Source of the DNA: Novosphingobium album (ex Liu et al. 2023)
GTDB lineage: Bacteria > Pseudomonadota > Alphaproteobacteria > Sphingomonadales > Sphingomonadaceae
Assembly: GCF_029076845.1 (NCBI RefSeq)
Contig: NZ_JARESE010000056.1
Span: forward strand, 50,468 to 114,467
DNA length: 64,000 bases
Reading direction: 5' to 3'
The notes under the pieces were generated by a model. That model searched no databases. It saw only the letters and a program-made list of their open reading frames with translations, and was not told where the DNA came from. Both the position numbers and the translations under genes were made by a program. This document shows, piece after piece, positions 51,471 to 60,282 of this stretch (the stretch's first letter is position 1; each line of letters starts with the position of its first letter).

Positions 51471-52675
51471 AGCCCGGCTTTCGCCAGCGCCCGGTCAAGA
51501 TCCTCGATCAGATCATCCGGGTCTTCCAGGCCGACATTGATTCGCAACATGCCTTCCGAAATGCCCATGGCCTCGCGTCCCTCTGGCCCCATGTTATGAT
51601 GGGTGGTCGAGGCAGGATGGCACATAAGCGATCGCGAGTCGCCTATGTTGTTCGAAATATCAATCAGTTCCAGCGCATCGAGCACAGCATGCGCTTGCGC
51701 CCGGCCGCCATCGAGCACCAGGCTGAAGATCGGCCCGCAATCGTCCATCTGCTTTTTGGCCAGATCGTGCTGCGGGTGGCTTTCCAGCCAGGGATGCAGG
51801 ATCACCGGCACCCGCCCTTCGATGAAGCGGCCGACCTTGAGCGCGTTCTCGCTTTGCCGCCGCGCGCGCAGGTCCAGCGTTTCCAGTCCCTTGAGCACGA
51901 CCCAGGCGTTGAACGGCGAAAGGTTCGGGCCGGTATTGCGCTGGAACGGCAGCAGCTTCTCGTTGATGAATTCCTCGGTCCCGCAGACGGCGCCCGCCAG
52001 CACGCGGCCCTGCCCGTCCATCAGCTTGGTCGCCGAATAGGCCACGACATCGGCGCCGAATTCCAGCGGGCGCTGCAAGGCCGGAGTGCAGAACGCATTG
52101 TCGATCACGGTGGTGATGCCGTGCGCGCGGGCGATGGCGCAGATCGTTTCGAGATCGGCGATATCCATTGTCGGGTTCGCCGGCGTCTCGAAGAAGAAGA
52201 CCCTGGTGTTCGGCCGGATCGCCGCTTCCCAGGCAGCATTGTCGCGCGCGTCCACCACGGTTACGTCCACGCCGAAGCGCGGCAGCAGGTGATCGCCCAG
52301 CCAGCGGCACGAACCGAACGCGGCACGCGCGGACACCATGTGGTCGCCGGCGCTGAGCTGGCACAGCAACGCCGCGGTCATCGCCGCCATGCCCGATGCC
52401 TGGACCCGGCAAGCCTGAGCCCCTTCCAGCAGCGCGATCCGCTCTTCCAGCATCGCCACGGTGGGGTTCTGCAGGCGCGAATAGGTCATGCCCTCCTGCT
52501 CGCCGGCGAAGCGCGCGGCCACGGTCGCGGCATCGTCGTACGAATAGCCCGAGGTGAGGAACAGCGCCTCGCTGGTTTCACCCTGCTCGGAGCGCCAGGT
52601 GCCGCCGCGCACCGCGCGGGTGGCGGGACGCCATCTGGTCGTCTGCGAGCGGTCTTGTCCGGTCGTGCGTTTCAT
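51467..52675 (-). CDS. metZ: O-succinylhomoserine sulfhydrylase
   Basis: The 402-residue PLP enzyme of the Cys/Met metabolism family makes homocysteine from O-succinylhomoserine and sulfide. Marks are SEALFLTSGYSYDDAATVAARFAGEQEGMTYSRLQNPTV (about 36-74), the PLP lysine in VVAYSATKLMDGQGR (about 205-219) and the C-terminal SLMCHPASTTHHNM. The ATG at 52675 gives the typical start. Its TGA overlaps the proposed CTG start of the kinase downstream. It is divergent from the PMT-type gene. Confusion with cystathionine gamma-synthase is possible, but the sequence favours MetZ. Confidence 0.92.
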   Translation of the reverse strand: MKRTTGQDRSQTTRWRPATRAVRGGTWRSEQGETSEALFLTSGYSYDDAATVAARFAGEQEGMTYSRLQNPTVAMLEERIALLEGAQACRVQASGMAAMTAALLCQLSAGDHMVSARAAFGSCRWLGDHLLPRFGVDVTVVDARDNAAWEAAIRPNTRVFFFETPANPTMDIADLETICAIARAHGITTVIDNAFCTPALQRPLEFGADVVAYSATKLMDGQGRVLAGAVCGTEEFINEKLLPFQRNTGPNLSPFNAWVVLKGLETLDLRARRQSENALKVGRFIEGRVPVILHPWLESHPQHDLAKKQMDDCGPIFSLVLDGGRAQAHAVLDALELIDISNNIGDSRSLMCHPASTTHHNMGPEGREAMGISEGMLRINVGLEDPDDLIEDLDRALAKAGL

Positions 52676-52771
52676 GGCTGCGGCTCTACGTGCGGGCAAA
52701 GCCTTGCGCAAGCAGGGCGCGCGGTTTTCCCGGCTTGCGGGCGCAAGCGATCGTGCTATCGCAGCGCCTCG

Positions 52772-54055
52772 ATGCTGCAAGCCGCAAGAACCGACCGCGA
52801 TCCGCTTGGCTGGTGCATGCTGATCGCGGCGCTGTTCGGGATCATCGCGGCGCACCGCATCGGCTTTCCTTCGACATTCTATTTTGACGAGATCCACTAC
52901 GTTCCGGCCGCGCGCAAGCTGCTGGAGCTGATGCCGGCCAACCGCGAGCATCCGCTGCTGGGCAAGGAGCTGATCGCGGCCTCGATCCACTGGCTGGGCG
53001 ACCGGCCACTGGCCTGGCGGCTGCCGTCGCTGCTGTTCGGGACGATCGGCCTGTTCGCCTTCGGCCGCCTGGTGTGGTGGGCCAGCCGGCGGCGCCTAGC
53101 CACGATCATGGCCACGGCCCTGCTGGCGACGAACTTCATGTGGTTCATCCAGAGCCGGATCGCCATGCTCGACATGGTCGAGGCGGGGCTGGGCATGGTC
53201 GGGCTGTGGCAATTCGCTGCCGCGCTGCGCGCACCGGCTCGCCACGCGCGCTGGCGGCTGGCGGCGAGCGGGCTGGCGCTGGGCCTGGCGCTGGGCGCGA
53301 AGTGGAGCGTGCTGCCCGCCGCGATCCTGCCGGGCCTTGCCTTCCTGTGGCTGCGCTGGCGCGAGGCCGGTTGGAAAATCATGGGCACGCGCGGCGCCGG
53401 CCCGATTCCCGGCATCTCGCTGGCCGAGGCGGCGTGGTGGCTCGGCCTGTTCCCGCTCATGGTTTATTGGGCGACTTTCGCGCCGGCCTTCTTCTATCAC
53501 GAGCAGCCGGTCAGCCCCTGGGGCGTGATCGAGCAGCACCGCTACATGATCCAGTTGCAGGACAGCGTGCGCCGGCTGCACCCCTATCGCAGCGTCTGGT
53601 ACCAGTGGGTGGCGAACTGGCGGGCGATCTGGTTCCTCTATGAGAACATCGACGGCGCGCAGCGCGGCATCGTGCTGATCGGCAATCCCTTCTCGATGCT
53701 GGCCGGGCTGCCCGCGCTGGCCTGGTGCGCCTGGGCGGGCCTATGGCGCCGACGCGGCGACGCGGCCGCTTTCGTCGTGCTCTATGTCGCGTGCCTGGGC
53801 ATCTGGGCGGTGAACGGCAAGCCGATCCAGTTCTATTACCACTACCTGCTGCCCGGCGCCTTCCTGATGGCCTGCCTGGCGCTGGCGCTCGACGCCTTGT
53901 GGCAAAGGAGGGATCGCTGGCGCTGGCTGACGCCCGCCGCGCTGATCGCCGCGTTCGCCATGGCGGCTTATTTCTATCCGATCATTTCGGCCGCGGCGCT
54001 GCATGGCGGCAAGCAATCCTATGCCCGCTGGATGTGGCTGCATAGCTGGCGCTGA
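52772..54055 (+). CDS. PMT-type phospholipid carrier-dependent glycosyltransferase
   Basis: The 427-residue multi-pass membrane protein resembles protein O-mannosyltransferases (PMT/GT39). It shows the FDEIHYVPAARKLL motif (catalytic Asp-Glu, about 35-48), REHPLLGKELIAASIHWLGDRPLAWRLPSLLFG next to it, and about nine further hydrophobic helices. The C-terminus has QFYYHYLLPGAFL. Such enzymes move a sugar from a polyprenyl-phosphate donor to a periplasmic acceptor. The DPM1-GtrA fusion gene 0.6 kb away could make the polyprenyl-phosphate-sugar donor, so the two probably work together. Confidence 0.88.
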   Translation: MLQAARTDRDPLGWCMLIAALFGIIAAHRIGFPSTFYFDEIHYVPAARKLLELMPANREHPLLGKELIAASIHWLGDRPLAWRLPSLLFGTIGLFAFGRLVWWASRRRLATIMATALLATNFMWFIQSRIAMLDMVEAGLGMVGLWQFAAALRAPARHARWRLAASGLALGLALGAKWSVLPAAILPGLAFLWLRWREAGWKIMGTRGAGPIPGISLAEAAWWLGLFPLMVYWATFAPAFFYHEQPVSPWGVIEQHRYMIQLQDSVRRLHPYRSVWYQWVANWRAIWFLYENIDGAQRGIVLIGNPFSMLAGLPALAWCAWAGLWRRRGDAAAFVVLYVACLGIWAVNGKPIQFYYHYLLPGAFLMACLALALDALWQRRDRWRWLTPAALIAAFAMAAYFYPIISAAALHGGKQSYARWMWLHSWR

Positions 54056-54099
54056 GGCGAGCGGCGGGTTCCCCCGGCCGCTCGCCCCCGAACCGGCGT

Positions 54100-54585
54100 T
54101 CAGGCGGCCACGCTCTGGCGCTGGCTGAACACCGCCATCAGCGACTGCCACTTGGCCAGCGTCATCGAGGACAGGTATTCGGCCTGCATTTCAGGCGTGA
54201 GCACTTCGACCAGGCATTCGCCTTCGAGCCACAGCTCGATCACGTCGAACATGTCGCCGCGCCGGCAGATCTTCGCCGGCCAGCCCTCGCGCAGCGCGAT
54301 GCGGAACACGTCCTGACGGGCCAGGGCGGTCGCCAGCGCGAAATGCGTCGCGGTGGGGCCGCCCTCGCCCGCCACGGCGACCAGTTCGTCCTCACCCTCG
54401 CCTTCGACCAGCCGGGTCCCGCGCGGATAGACTTCGACCAGCGTGTTGCGATCATCGCCCGCCATGGCCACCCAGCTGCCTTCGGCAACCGGCGGAAAGG
54501 GCGTGGCGATACCACCCATCAGTCCGGCCAGCGCCGTGGCGACGCGGCGCGGATCGTGGGCATCTATGGAAACGTGAAACAGCAT
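54100..54585 (-). CDS. Hypothetical protein with VOC-like beta-alpha pattern
   Basis: The 161-residue protein begins MLFHVSIDAHDPRRVATALAGLMGG, resembling the first strand-helix unit of VOC-fold proteins, with VEVYPRGTRLVEGEGEDEL in the middle. Its C-terminal part ends ECLVEVLTPEMQAEYLSSMTLAKWQSLMAVFSQ. I do not recognise a named family. GGGAGAAG is 6-7 bases before the ATG at 54585, which is why I prefer it to an in-frame ATG 6 codons upstream. It stands alone on the minus strand between the two glycosylation genes. No function is proposed. Confidence 0.8.
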   Translation of the reverse strand: MLFHVSIDAHDPRRVATALAGLMGGIATPFPPVAEGSWVAMAGDDRNTLVEVYPRGTRLVEGEGEDELVAVAGEGGPTATHFALATALARQDVFRIALREGWPAKICRRGDMFDVIELWLEGECLVEVLTPEMQAEYLSSMTLAKWQSLMAVFSQRQSVAA

Positions 54586-54693
54586 GTGTCTTCTCCCGGA
54601 CATTGAGGTTGCCGGGCCAAAGACGAACCCCGCCGGGGGGACAATATCGCTTCCGTCAAACAGCCAACCGCCATCGACGAAACGCTTGGCGGA

Positions 54694-55860
54694 TCAGTAC
54701 TTGCCCCAGACGAACTTCGACGAGAGCGCGAAATTCCACACCGAGGCAATGACGATGCCGGTCAGCGCGGCGGGATATTCGTGGATGCCGTAATGGACCA
54801 GGATCGCGGCCACGCCGACATTGGCGGTAAGGCCAACGAAGCAGGTCATGCCGAACTTGGCCCAGCCGCGCACCAGCGGCACGAAGCCGGTCAGCCGCTT
54901 GTCGGCATAGGTCAGCGCGTTGTTGAGGAAGAAGTTGAATGTCATCGCGGTCACAGCCGCGACTGTCTGGCCCACCTCGAACGAGGAGACGAGCTGCCCG
55001 CGCATCGGCATACCGCCGAAAATGCCCAGGAACGCGGCCAGCACCGCCATGTGGACGACCACGCCCATCGCGCCGATCGTGCCGAACAGCGCGAAGCGGG
55101 TGGGGATGACGCGGCCCAGCCACTTGTCATAGAGGCCGACGAGGAACTCGAACACGACCGTGCGGTCGAGCTTGCTTTCACCCTCCGCGCGGGCGGCGAA
55201 AGCCAGCGGGAATTCCTTGACGCGCAACGGGCTCTCCACAGTAGCGAGAATATCGAGCAGGATCTTGAAGCCGACGCCGGACAGGCGATGGGCATCGGCG
55301 CGCAGGGTTTCGGCGCGCAGCATGAAATAGCCGCTCATGGGATCGGACAGGGTCACGCCCGTCACCCGGCGGGCAAGGCTGTTGGCCAGCCCCGATGCCT
55401 TGACCCGATCGGGCCGGTGCCACGCATCGGTGCTGGCTCCGGCGCAGAAGCGCGAGGCATAGGCGAGATCGTATTCGCCCGAAGTGATCGCCTGGAGCAT
55501 TCCGGGCAGCAGCTTCGGATCATGCTGGTGATCGGCGTCCATCACCGCGACGACGGGCGCGGCGGTGGCGCACATGCCCTCTATCGCGGCCGAGGCCAGG
55601 CCGCGCCGGCCGATCCGCTGGATCACGCGGATGCGCGGATCGCGCAGCGAGATCGCCCGTGCCTCGTCCGAAGTGCCGTCCGGGCTGTTGTCATCGACGA
55701 TGATCGCTTCCCAGGCGATGCCCTGCAAGGCCGCGTCCAGGCGATCGACCAGCGGCGCAAGGTTGTTGCGCTCGTTCAGCGTGGGCAGCACGATCGCCAG
55801 CTCCAGCGGCTTGGCGGCGGCATCGACGGCCTGGACAAGATCGGAACGGGTCAGGTTCAT
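54694..55860 (-). CDS. Polyprenyl-phosphate mannosyltransferase fused to GtrA domain
   Basis: The 388-residue fusion has an N-terminal GT2 domain of the DPM1 type: LELAIVLPTLNERNNLAPLVDRLDAALQGIAWEAIIVDDNSPDGTSDEARAI (about 18-69) with VMDADHQHDPKLLPGM (DXD, about 106-121). A C-terminal GtrA-like membrane domain (about 255-388) has four hydrophobic helices and the typical FNFFLNNALTYAD. The GT2 part transfers a sugar to polyprenyl phosphate on the cytoplasmic face and GtrA may flip it. The ATG at 55860 is chosen for the family-like start; two in-frame ATGs further upstream are possible. It is 45 bases downstream of leuB on the same strand. Confidence 0.9.
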   Translation of the reverse strand: MNLTRSDLVQAVDAAAKPLELAIVLPTLNERNNLAPLVDRLDAALQGIAWEAIIVDDNSPDGTSDEARAISLRDPRIRVIQRIGRRGLASAAIEGMCATAAPVVAVMDADHQHDPKLLPGMLQAITSGEYDLAYASRFCAGASTDAWHRPDRVKASGLANSLARRVTGVTLSDPMSGYFMLRAETLRADAHRLSGVGFKILLDILATVESPLRVKEFPLAFAARAEGESKLDRTVVFEFLVGLYDKWLGRVIPTRFALFGTIGAMGVVVHMAVLAAFLGIFGGMPMRGQLVSSFEVGQTVAAVTAMTFNFFLNNALTYADKRLTGFVPLVRGWAKFGMTCFVGLTANVGVAAILVHYGIHEYPAALTGIVIASVWNFALSSKFVWGKY

Positions 55861-55905
55861 ATTCCGCGCATTATAAGGTAAATCTGAAGAAGACATTGCC
55901 CGCAA

Positions 55906-56949
55906 TTACAGTGCCGCGACGACCGCGTCACCGATTTCTCGCGTGCCGGCGGTTCCCCCCAGATCGCCCCCGCGCACGCCCTGGGCAAGCGCCTTTGAGA
56001 CCGCCGCCTCGATCCGGGACGCTTCGGCTTCCATTTGATAACTGTGCCGCAGCAGCATCGCGGCCGAGAGGATCGTCGCCATCGGGTTGGCCAGGCCCTT
56101 GCCCGCGATGTCGGGGGCGCTGCCGTGGATCGGCTCGTAAAGCCCGTAAGTCCCTTCCGCCAGCGAGGCCGAGGCCAGCAGCCCGATCGAGCCGACGCAC
56201 ATGCTGGCCTGATCGGACAGGATATCGCCGAACAGGTTGCCGGTGACGATGACGTCGAACTGGCCCGGATTCTTGACGAGCTGCATCGCCGCATTGTCGA
56301 CGTACATGTGGCTGAGGTGGACTTCGGGAAATTCGGCCGAAACCTCGATCACCACGTCGCGCCAGAGCTGCGAGGTTTCGAGCACGTTGGCCTTGTCCAC
56401 CGAGCAGAGCCGCTTGTGCCGCCCCATCGCGGCGGTAAACGCGGTGCGCGCGATGCGGCGCACCTCGTCCTCGGCATAGGACATGATGTCATAGCCCTGG
56501 CGCCGCCCGTCCTCCAGGATGCGCACGCCCTTCTCGCCGAAGTAGACGTCGCCGTTCAGCTCGCGCACGATCAGCAGGTCAATCTTCGCGGCCACTTCCG
56601 GGCGCAGCGTGGTCAGGTCTTCCAGGCCCTTGAACACGGTGGCCGGGCGCAAGTTGGCGAAAAGGCCCAGTTCCTTGCGCAGCCCCAGGATCGCCTGCTC
56701 GGGCCGCAAGTGGCGTTCAAGCCCGTCGCAATCGAAATCGCCCACCGCGCCGAACAGGATCGCGTCGCACGAGCGCGCGATAGCCAGCGTTTCGGCCGGC
56801 AGCGGATGGCCGTGCTTGCGATAGGCGGCCGCGCCGACATCGCCTTCGACCAGTTCGAGCCCGGGCAGCGCCAGCGCTTCGAGCACGCGAACCGCCTGCT
56901 GCGTCACTTCCGGGCCGATCCCGTCCCCTGCAAAAACCGCGATGCGCAT
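55906..56949 (-). CDS. leuB: 3-isopropylmalate dehydrogenase
   Basis: The 347-residue NAD-dependent enzyme converts 3-isopropylmalate to 2-oxoisocaproate in leucine synthesis. Family marks are [24 protein letters not shown] (about 3-26), [41 protein letters not shown]-like residues with [14 protein letters not shown], and [48 protein letters not shown]. The substrate-contact residues and the D-rich metal site are all visible. LeuC and LeuD are not in the window. It follows recO on the minus strand by 17 bases, an accidental pairing. Confidence 0.96.
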   Translation of the reverse strand: MRIAVFAGDGIGPEVTQQAVRVLEALALPGLELVEGDVGAAAYRKHGHPLPAETLAIARSCDAILFGAVGDFDCDGLERHLRPEQAILGLRKELGLFANLRPATVFKGLEDLTTLRPEVAAKIDLLIVRELNGDVYFGEKGVRILEDGRRQGYDIMSYAEDEVRRIARTAFTAAMGRHKRLCSVDKANVLETSQLWRDVVIEVSAEFPEVHLSHMYVDNAAMQLVKNPGQFDVIVTGNLFGDILSDQASMCVGSIGLLASASLAEGTYGLYEPIHGSAPDIAGKGLANPMATILSAAMLLRHSYQMEAEASRIEAAVSKALAQGVRGGDLGGTAGTREIGDAVVAAL

Positions 56950-56966
56950 CTGGCCCCTCGTTGCTG

Positions 56967-57575
56967 CTAGCCGCCTTCGATCCGTGCCAGCCGCTCCCGC
57001 AGCATGGCGCGCGCCGCCATAACACCGCTTCGCCGATCGGCAAGCAGGTAGCGCTCCAGATAGGCGCCAAGTCGATCAAAGGTTGTGAGAATCACCGGCC
57101 AGTCGTCCCGCTCGGGGCGCGGCACGGGGGCGCCATAGCCCAGTTCGCGCAGGATCAGCACTTCGTAGGACAGCAGCGGCATGGCCCAGCCGCGCGCCGA
57201 TGGGGCGACGCAGATCGCATCGAGCAGCGCGGCCAGGGCATCGAACAGGGCGGGAAACGGCTGGTGTTCGGGCAGCGCGGTCGCGGTCAGCGCGGTGGCC
57301 CAGGTGATGCCGGCGGCGGGCAGCGGCTCGCTCAGCCAGGGGCCCCGGCTTTCGATCAGCTCGATCCGGGCGAAGGGCAGCTGGCTGGACGATCGCGCGC
57401 GGATCTCGGCCGCGACGAGGGTGCCGGGGATCAGCAGCGGCCGCAAGTGCCGCCCCCTGCCCCCGGCGACATAGCCCGCGACCACGCCATGGTCGTGCGT
57501 CAGCAGCCGCGCGATCACGGCGGTCTCGCCGTGCGGCCGGGCCGCGCAGACGATCGCGGGCGCGCTGATCTCCAT
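56967..57575 (-). CDS. recO: DNA repair protein RecO
   Basis: The 202-residue protein fits RecO, which with RecR loads RecA on gapped DNA by displacing SSB. It begins [39 protein letters not shown], the OB-fold domain with the conserved H(G)E(T/N)..V motif. The helical domain follows with [18 protein letters not shown]. It is a little shorter than the 230-250 residues common in proteobacteria and lacks an obvious zinc-finger cysteine set, as in many alphaproteobacteria. The ATG at 57575 is chosen; an in-frame TTG lies one codon earlier. Confidence 0.9.
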   Translation of the reverse strand: MEISAPAIVCAARPHGETAVIARLLTHDHGVVAGYVAGGRGRHLRPLLIPGTLVAAEIRARSSSQLPFARIELIESRGPWLSEPLPAAGITWATALTATALPEHQPFPALFDALAALLDAICVAPSARGWAMPLLSYEVLILRELGYGAPVPRPERDDWPVILTTFDRLGAYLERYLLADRRSGVMAARAMLRERLARIEGG

Positions 57576-57641
57576 CAAGGCTGTGTGGACGCCGCGGCCC
57601 TCAGCCGCAAGCCGGCGATGGCCGGACGCGCGAACCGGGCG

Positions 57642-57896
57642 TTAGTCGCCCGGGTTCAGCCTGGCTTCGAGTTCGTCGATCCGCTTCTTCAGCGTCTCGG
57701 CTTCCTCGCGGGCGCGGGCGGCCATTTCCTTCACCGCGTCGAATTCCTCGCGGCTGACGAAGTCCATGTCCCCCATCAGTTCCTTGAACCGCTCCCGCGC
57801 GGAATCGCGCGCCTCGCGGCCCATGCCGGCCAGCGTGCCGGCGGCGCTGTTCATCAGCTTGACGAAATCGGCGACAAAGGGGTTTTCGCTTTGCAT
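57642..57896 (-). CDS. ubiK: UbiK-like accessory factor (BMFP domain)
   Basis: The 84-residue, highly helical protein starts MQSENPFVADFVKLMNSAAGTLAGMGREARDSARERFKELM and ends with the coiled-coil REEFDAVKEMAARAREEAETLKKRIDELEARL. This is the BMFP/UbiK pattern: an amphipathic N-terminal helix and a C-terminal coiled coil that trimerises. UbiK assists ubiquinone biosynthesis by binding lipids and UbiJ. The ATG at 57896 gives the usual start; an ATG 6 codons upstream is weaker. It sits between recO and the TspO homologue. Confidence 0.92.
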   Translation of the reverse strand: MQSENPFVADFVKLMNSAAGTLAGMGREARDSARERFKELMGDMDFVSREEFDAVKEMAARAREEAETLKKRIDELEARLNPGD

Positions 57897-57935
57897 GGCG
57901 CCTAGATGGGACAATCCGCGCGCGGCTGCAAGGGA

Positions 57936-58490
57936 TCAGAACGTGATCCGCTGCACCGCCCCGCTCAGCTCGACGCCATCCAGCCGGGGATTGGCCTCCA
58001 GGATCGTCCAGTTGAGATAGGTCGCGAACAGCGCCCACAGCAGGTAGGGCACCAGCAGCAGCGCCGCCACCGGGCGCACGCGCTGGAACAGCACGATCGT
58101 GGCGATCACCGCGATGTCGAGCAGTCCGATCACCACCAGCGCGCCCGAAAGCCGGTGCGCGCCGAAGAACACCGGCGACCAGGCCAGGTTGAGCACGAGC
58201 TGCACGGCAAAGACCGTCAGCGCCGTCACGCGCCCCGGCGCGCCGCGCGCGGCCGCGATCATCGCGCAGGCCAGGCCCATCAGCACATAAAGCACGCTCC
58301 ACACGATCGCGAACGTCACCGGCGGGGGAAAGGCGGCCGGCTTGACCAGCGCGTTGAACCAGGCGCCGCCGGCATCGCTGCCCGCGATCCGGCCCGAAAG
58401 CAGGCCGAGAAGAAGAACGGAGGGAACGAGAAAAAGCGCCCAGCGGAAATAGCCCGCGCGCAACTGGCCTGACGAGGCAATCACGTTCAT
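57936..58490 (-). CDS. tspO: TspO/MBR family membrane protein
   Basis: The 184-residue protein has five transmembrane helices and TspO marks: ALVKPAAFPPPVTFAIVWSVLYVLMGLACAMI (about 47-78, with the proline- and tryptophan-rich first loop), VLNLAWSPVFFGAHR (about 98-112) and LLLVPYLLWALFATYLNWTILEANP near the C-terminus. TspO/MBR proteins bind porphyrins or cholesterol-like ligands; in alphaproteobacteria such as Rhodobacter TspO influences tetrapyrrole export. It stands alone between ubiK and the TlyA gene and no tetrapyrrole genes are nearby. Confidence 0.93.
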   Translation of the reverse strand: MNVIASSGQLRAGYFRWALFLVPSVLLLGLLSGRIAGSDAGGAWFNALVKPAAFPPPVTFAIVWSVLYVLMGLACAMIAAARGAPGRVTALTVFAVQLVLNLAWSPVFFGAHRLSGALVVIGLLDIAVIATIVLFQRVRPVAALLLVPYLLWALFATYLNWTILEANPRLDGVELSGAVQRITF

Positions 58491-58558
58491 TCCCGTGCGG
58501 TCTCCCGAATCACGTGTTCGTGCGTGGTTGTGACGTCATGCGGGCGAACACGCAATCG

Positions 58559-59323
58559 TCAGCCACCACGCTGTGCCGAGACGAGAAATTCCACATTTCC
58601 TTCAGGCCCCTTGATCGGGCTTTCCACGATTCCCTCGACCGTCCAGCCGGTGGCTTCCAGCCATGCGCGCACTTCGCCGCAGACCCGATCGTGCAGCGCC
58701 GGATCGCGCACCACGCCGCCCTTGCCCACTTCGCCGCGCCCCACTTCGAACTGCGGCTTGATCAGCGCCACCAGCCGGCAGCGCGGCGCGGCCAGCCGCA
58801 AGGGCACTTCCAGCACTTTGGCAAGGCCGATGAAGCTGGCATCGCACACCACCCAGTCACAAGCCGCGTCGATCAGTTGCGGCGTCAGCACGCGGGCGCT
58901 GGTCTGTTCCAGCACGGTGACGCGCGGGTCCTGCCGCAATTTCCAGGCAAGCTGGTTGGTACCCGAATCGACCGCGAAGACGCGCGCCGCCCCGTTCGCC
59001 AGCAGCACGTCGGTAAAGCCGCCGGTCGAGCTGCCGATGTCCATCGCCGTGGCCCCGGTGGGATCGAGGCCGAAATGGGCCAGCGCGTGCGCCAGCTTGA
59101 TCCCCCCGCGCGAGACCCAGGGATGATCGCGCCCGCGCACCTCCAGAGGCGCATCGGCCCGCAGCGTCTGGCCCGGCTTGGCGATTTTCGTCTCGCCCGA
59201 AAACACCAGCCCGGCCAGCACCAGCGCCTGCGCGCGCGTGCGGCTTTCGGCATGGCCGCGATCGACCAGCAACTGGTCGACACGGGTTTTTTCGGCAAGG
59301 CGGGGCTTGGAAGCGCTGGTCAT
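58559..59323 (-). CDS. tlyA: TlyA family rRNA methyltransferase/putative hemolysin
   Basis: The 254-residue protein has an N-terminal S4 RNA-binding domain (RVDQLLVDRGHAESRTRAQALVLAGLVFSGETKIAKPGQTL, about 14-54) and an FtsJ-type methyltransferase domain. The latter shows VSRGGIKLAHALAHFGLDPTGATAMDIGSSTGGFTDVLLANGA (about 70-112) and LIKPQFEVGRGEVGKGGVVRD. TlyA 2'-O-methylates rRNA (C1409 in 16S and, in mycobacteria, C1920 in 23S). The ATG at 59323 is chosen at the start of the S4 domain. A very long frame upstream is an antisense artefact. Confidence 0.93.
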   Translation of the reverse strand: MTSASKPRLAEKTRVDQLLVDRGHAESRTRAQALVLAGLVFSGETKIAKPGQTLRADAPLEVRGRDHPWVSRGGIKLAHALAHFGLDPTGATAMDIGSSTGGFTDVLLANGAARVFAVDSGTNQLAWKLRQDPRVTVLEQTSARVLTPQLIDAACDWVVCDASFIGLAKVLEVPLRLAAPRCRLVALIKPQFEVGRGEVGKGGVVRDPALHDRVCGEVRAWLEATGWTVEGIVESPIKGPEGNVEFLVSAQRGG

Positions 59324-59371
59324 GGGCAAAGCGGTCTTGTGGTCAAAGGCGACTGATCCCATACGGGCGCG

Positions 59372-59938
59372 ATGAAGGCAAATCCGCGCCTGCGCCCACT
59401 TCGCGCTCCCCTCGCCCCCCTGCTTGCCGCCGCCGCGACGATGCTGGCGCTGGCCGGCTGTTCGGAGCGCGGCATCGTTCCGGCGCCCGTGCCCACGCCA
59501 ACCTCCACGCCCACGCGCGCGCCTCCCCCGCTGCCATCGCCGCCCGCCAACTGGCGCGATGCGCCGATCACGCCGGGCGACTGGGCCTTGAGCGCAAACG
59601 CCAGCCAGTCGGCCGCAAGCTTCGCCGGCGGGCAACTGGTGCTGCGCTGCGACTTGCCCCAGCGCACGGTGACGCTGCTGCGCGCCGGTACGGGGACGGC
59701 CATGGGTACGGGCCAAGTGCCGATGACCGTGACGACCGAAACGGTGACTCGCCCGCTGACCGGCACCGCGCAGGGCGGCCCGGCGCCGGCCATCGCGATC
59801 ACTTTCAGCGCGCGCGATCCGCTGCTTGACGCGATGGCCTTCAGCCGGGGCCGATTCATGGTCGAGGCCGCGGGACTGCCCGCGCTCTACGTGCCAAGCT
59901 GGCCGGAAGTGAGCCGCGTGATCGAGGATTGCCGCTAG
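59372..59938 (+). CDS. Putative lipoprotein of unknown function
   Basis: The 188-residue product has a signal peptide with lipobox LAGC (Cys at about residue 30), a proline- and threonine-rich spacer (about 36-60, PTPTSTPTRAPPPLPSPP) and a compact domain. That domain starts WRDAPITPGDWALSANASQSAASFAGGQLVLRCDL and contains DPLLDAMAFSRGRFMVEAAGLPALYVPSWPEVSRVIEDCR. I do not recognise a named family; similar short lipoproteins are frequent in sphingomonads. It is divergent from the TlyA gene, 48 bases away. It is probably anchored in the outer or inner membrane. Confidence 0.8.
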   Translation: MKANPRLRPLRAPLAPLLAAAATMLALAGCSERGIVPAPVPTPTSTPTRAPPPLPSPPANWRDAPITPGDWALSANASQSAASFAGGQLVLRCDLPQRTVTLLRAGTGTAMGTGQVPMTVTTETVTRPLTGTAQGGPAPAIAITFSARDPLLDAMAFSRGRFMVEAAGLPALYVPSWPEVSRVIEDCR

Positions 59939-60154
59939 GGAATCGAAGGCGCCCGGCCGCTTGCCGGCACTGCTTCGAAAAGGCTGGGGAGAACCGGCCG
60001 GAAGTCCCGATACTGACGGCAAAAAAAATCTTTGCAAGACTTGTTGTGCGCTGCGGAATCATACAGAAATTCCCTCAAGGCAGGATGAGCTGGCAGGGCC
60101 TCCCCCGCAGTTGTCCGCCCCAGCCGTGAAAGCGGCGATCTGGCTCAACAGCGC

Positions 60155-60169
60155 GAAAGGAGGTGATCC
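60155..60169 (+). promoter_or_regulatory. Extended Shine-Dalgarno sequence
   Basis: GAAAGGAGGTGATCC is complementary over 15 bases to the usual alphaproteobacterial 16S rRNA 3' end (GGATCACCTCCTTTC). The core GGAGG (60159-60163) is 7 bases from the ATG at 60171. An upstream CCTCC-containing segment (60099-60103) could pair with it. Normal ribosome-binding sites use 4-8 bases, so the length is striking. Confidence 0.85.
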
Positions 60170-60170
60170 G

Positions 60171-60227
60171 ATGTCTCATGGTTCAGCAGAGAGGTCGGCT
60201 AAATCCGTCGCGAGGCATTATCGCTGA
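60171..60227 (+). CDS. 18-residue small peptide
   Basis: The peptide MSHGSAERSAKSVARHYR follows the extended ribosome-binding site and is basic, with serine, alanine and histidine. The gap from 59939 to 60390 holds no other gene. Downstream at 60283-60324 is a textbook terminator, and an AT-rich stretch upstream (about 60018-60064) could hold a promoter. The unit is about 250-300 nt long. I do not recognise a family. It could be a conserved small protein, a leader peptide without a downstream gene, or a small RNA with a ribosome-binding site. A longer in-frame reading from 59961 exists but passes through no plausible ribosome site. Confidence 0.55.
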   Translation: MSHGSAERSAKSVARHYR

Positions 60228-60282
60228 AAAATCAGTAAGCGATAAAGGTTTCGCTGGCGGCACTTCCGGCCGCTGACCATGC

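Noticed and set aside
59324..60037. Open extension upstream of TlyA
   Set aside because: It is antisense to the lipoprotein at 59372 and has no S4 or methyltransferase sequence.
59961..60227. 88-codon version of the small peptide gene
   Set aside because: The upstream part has no good ribosome site and no family-like sequence; the exceptional RBS points to the ATG at 60171.
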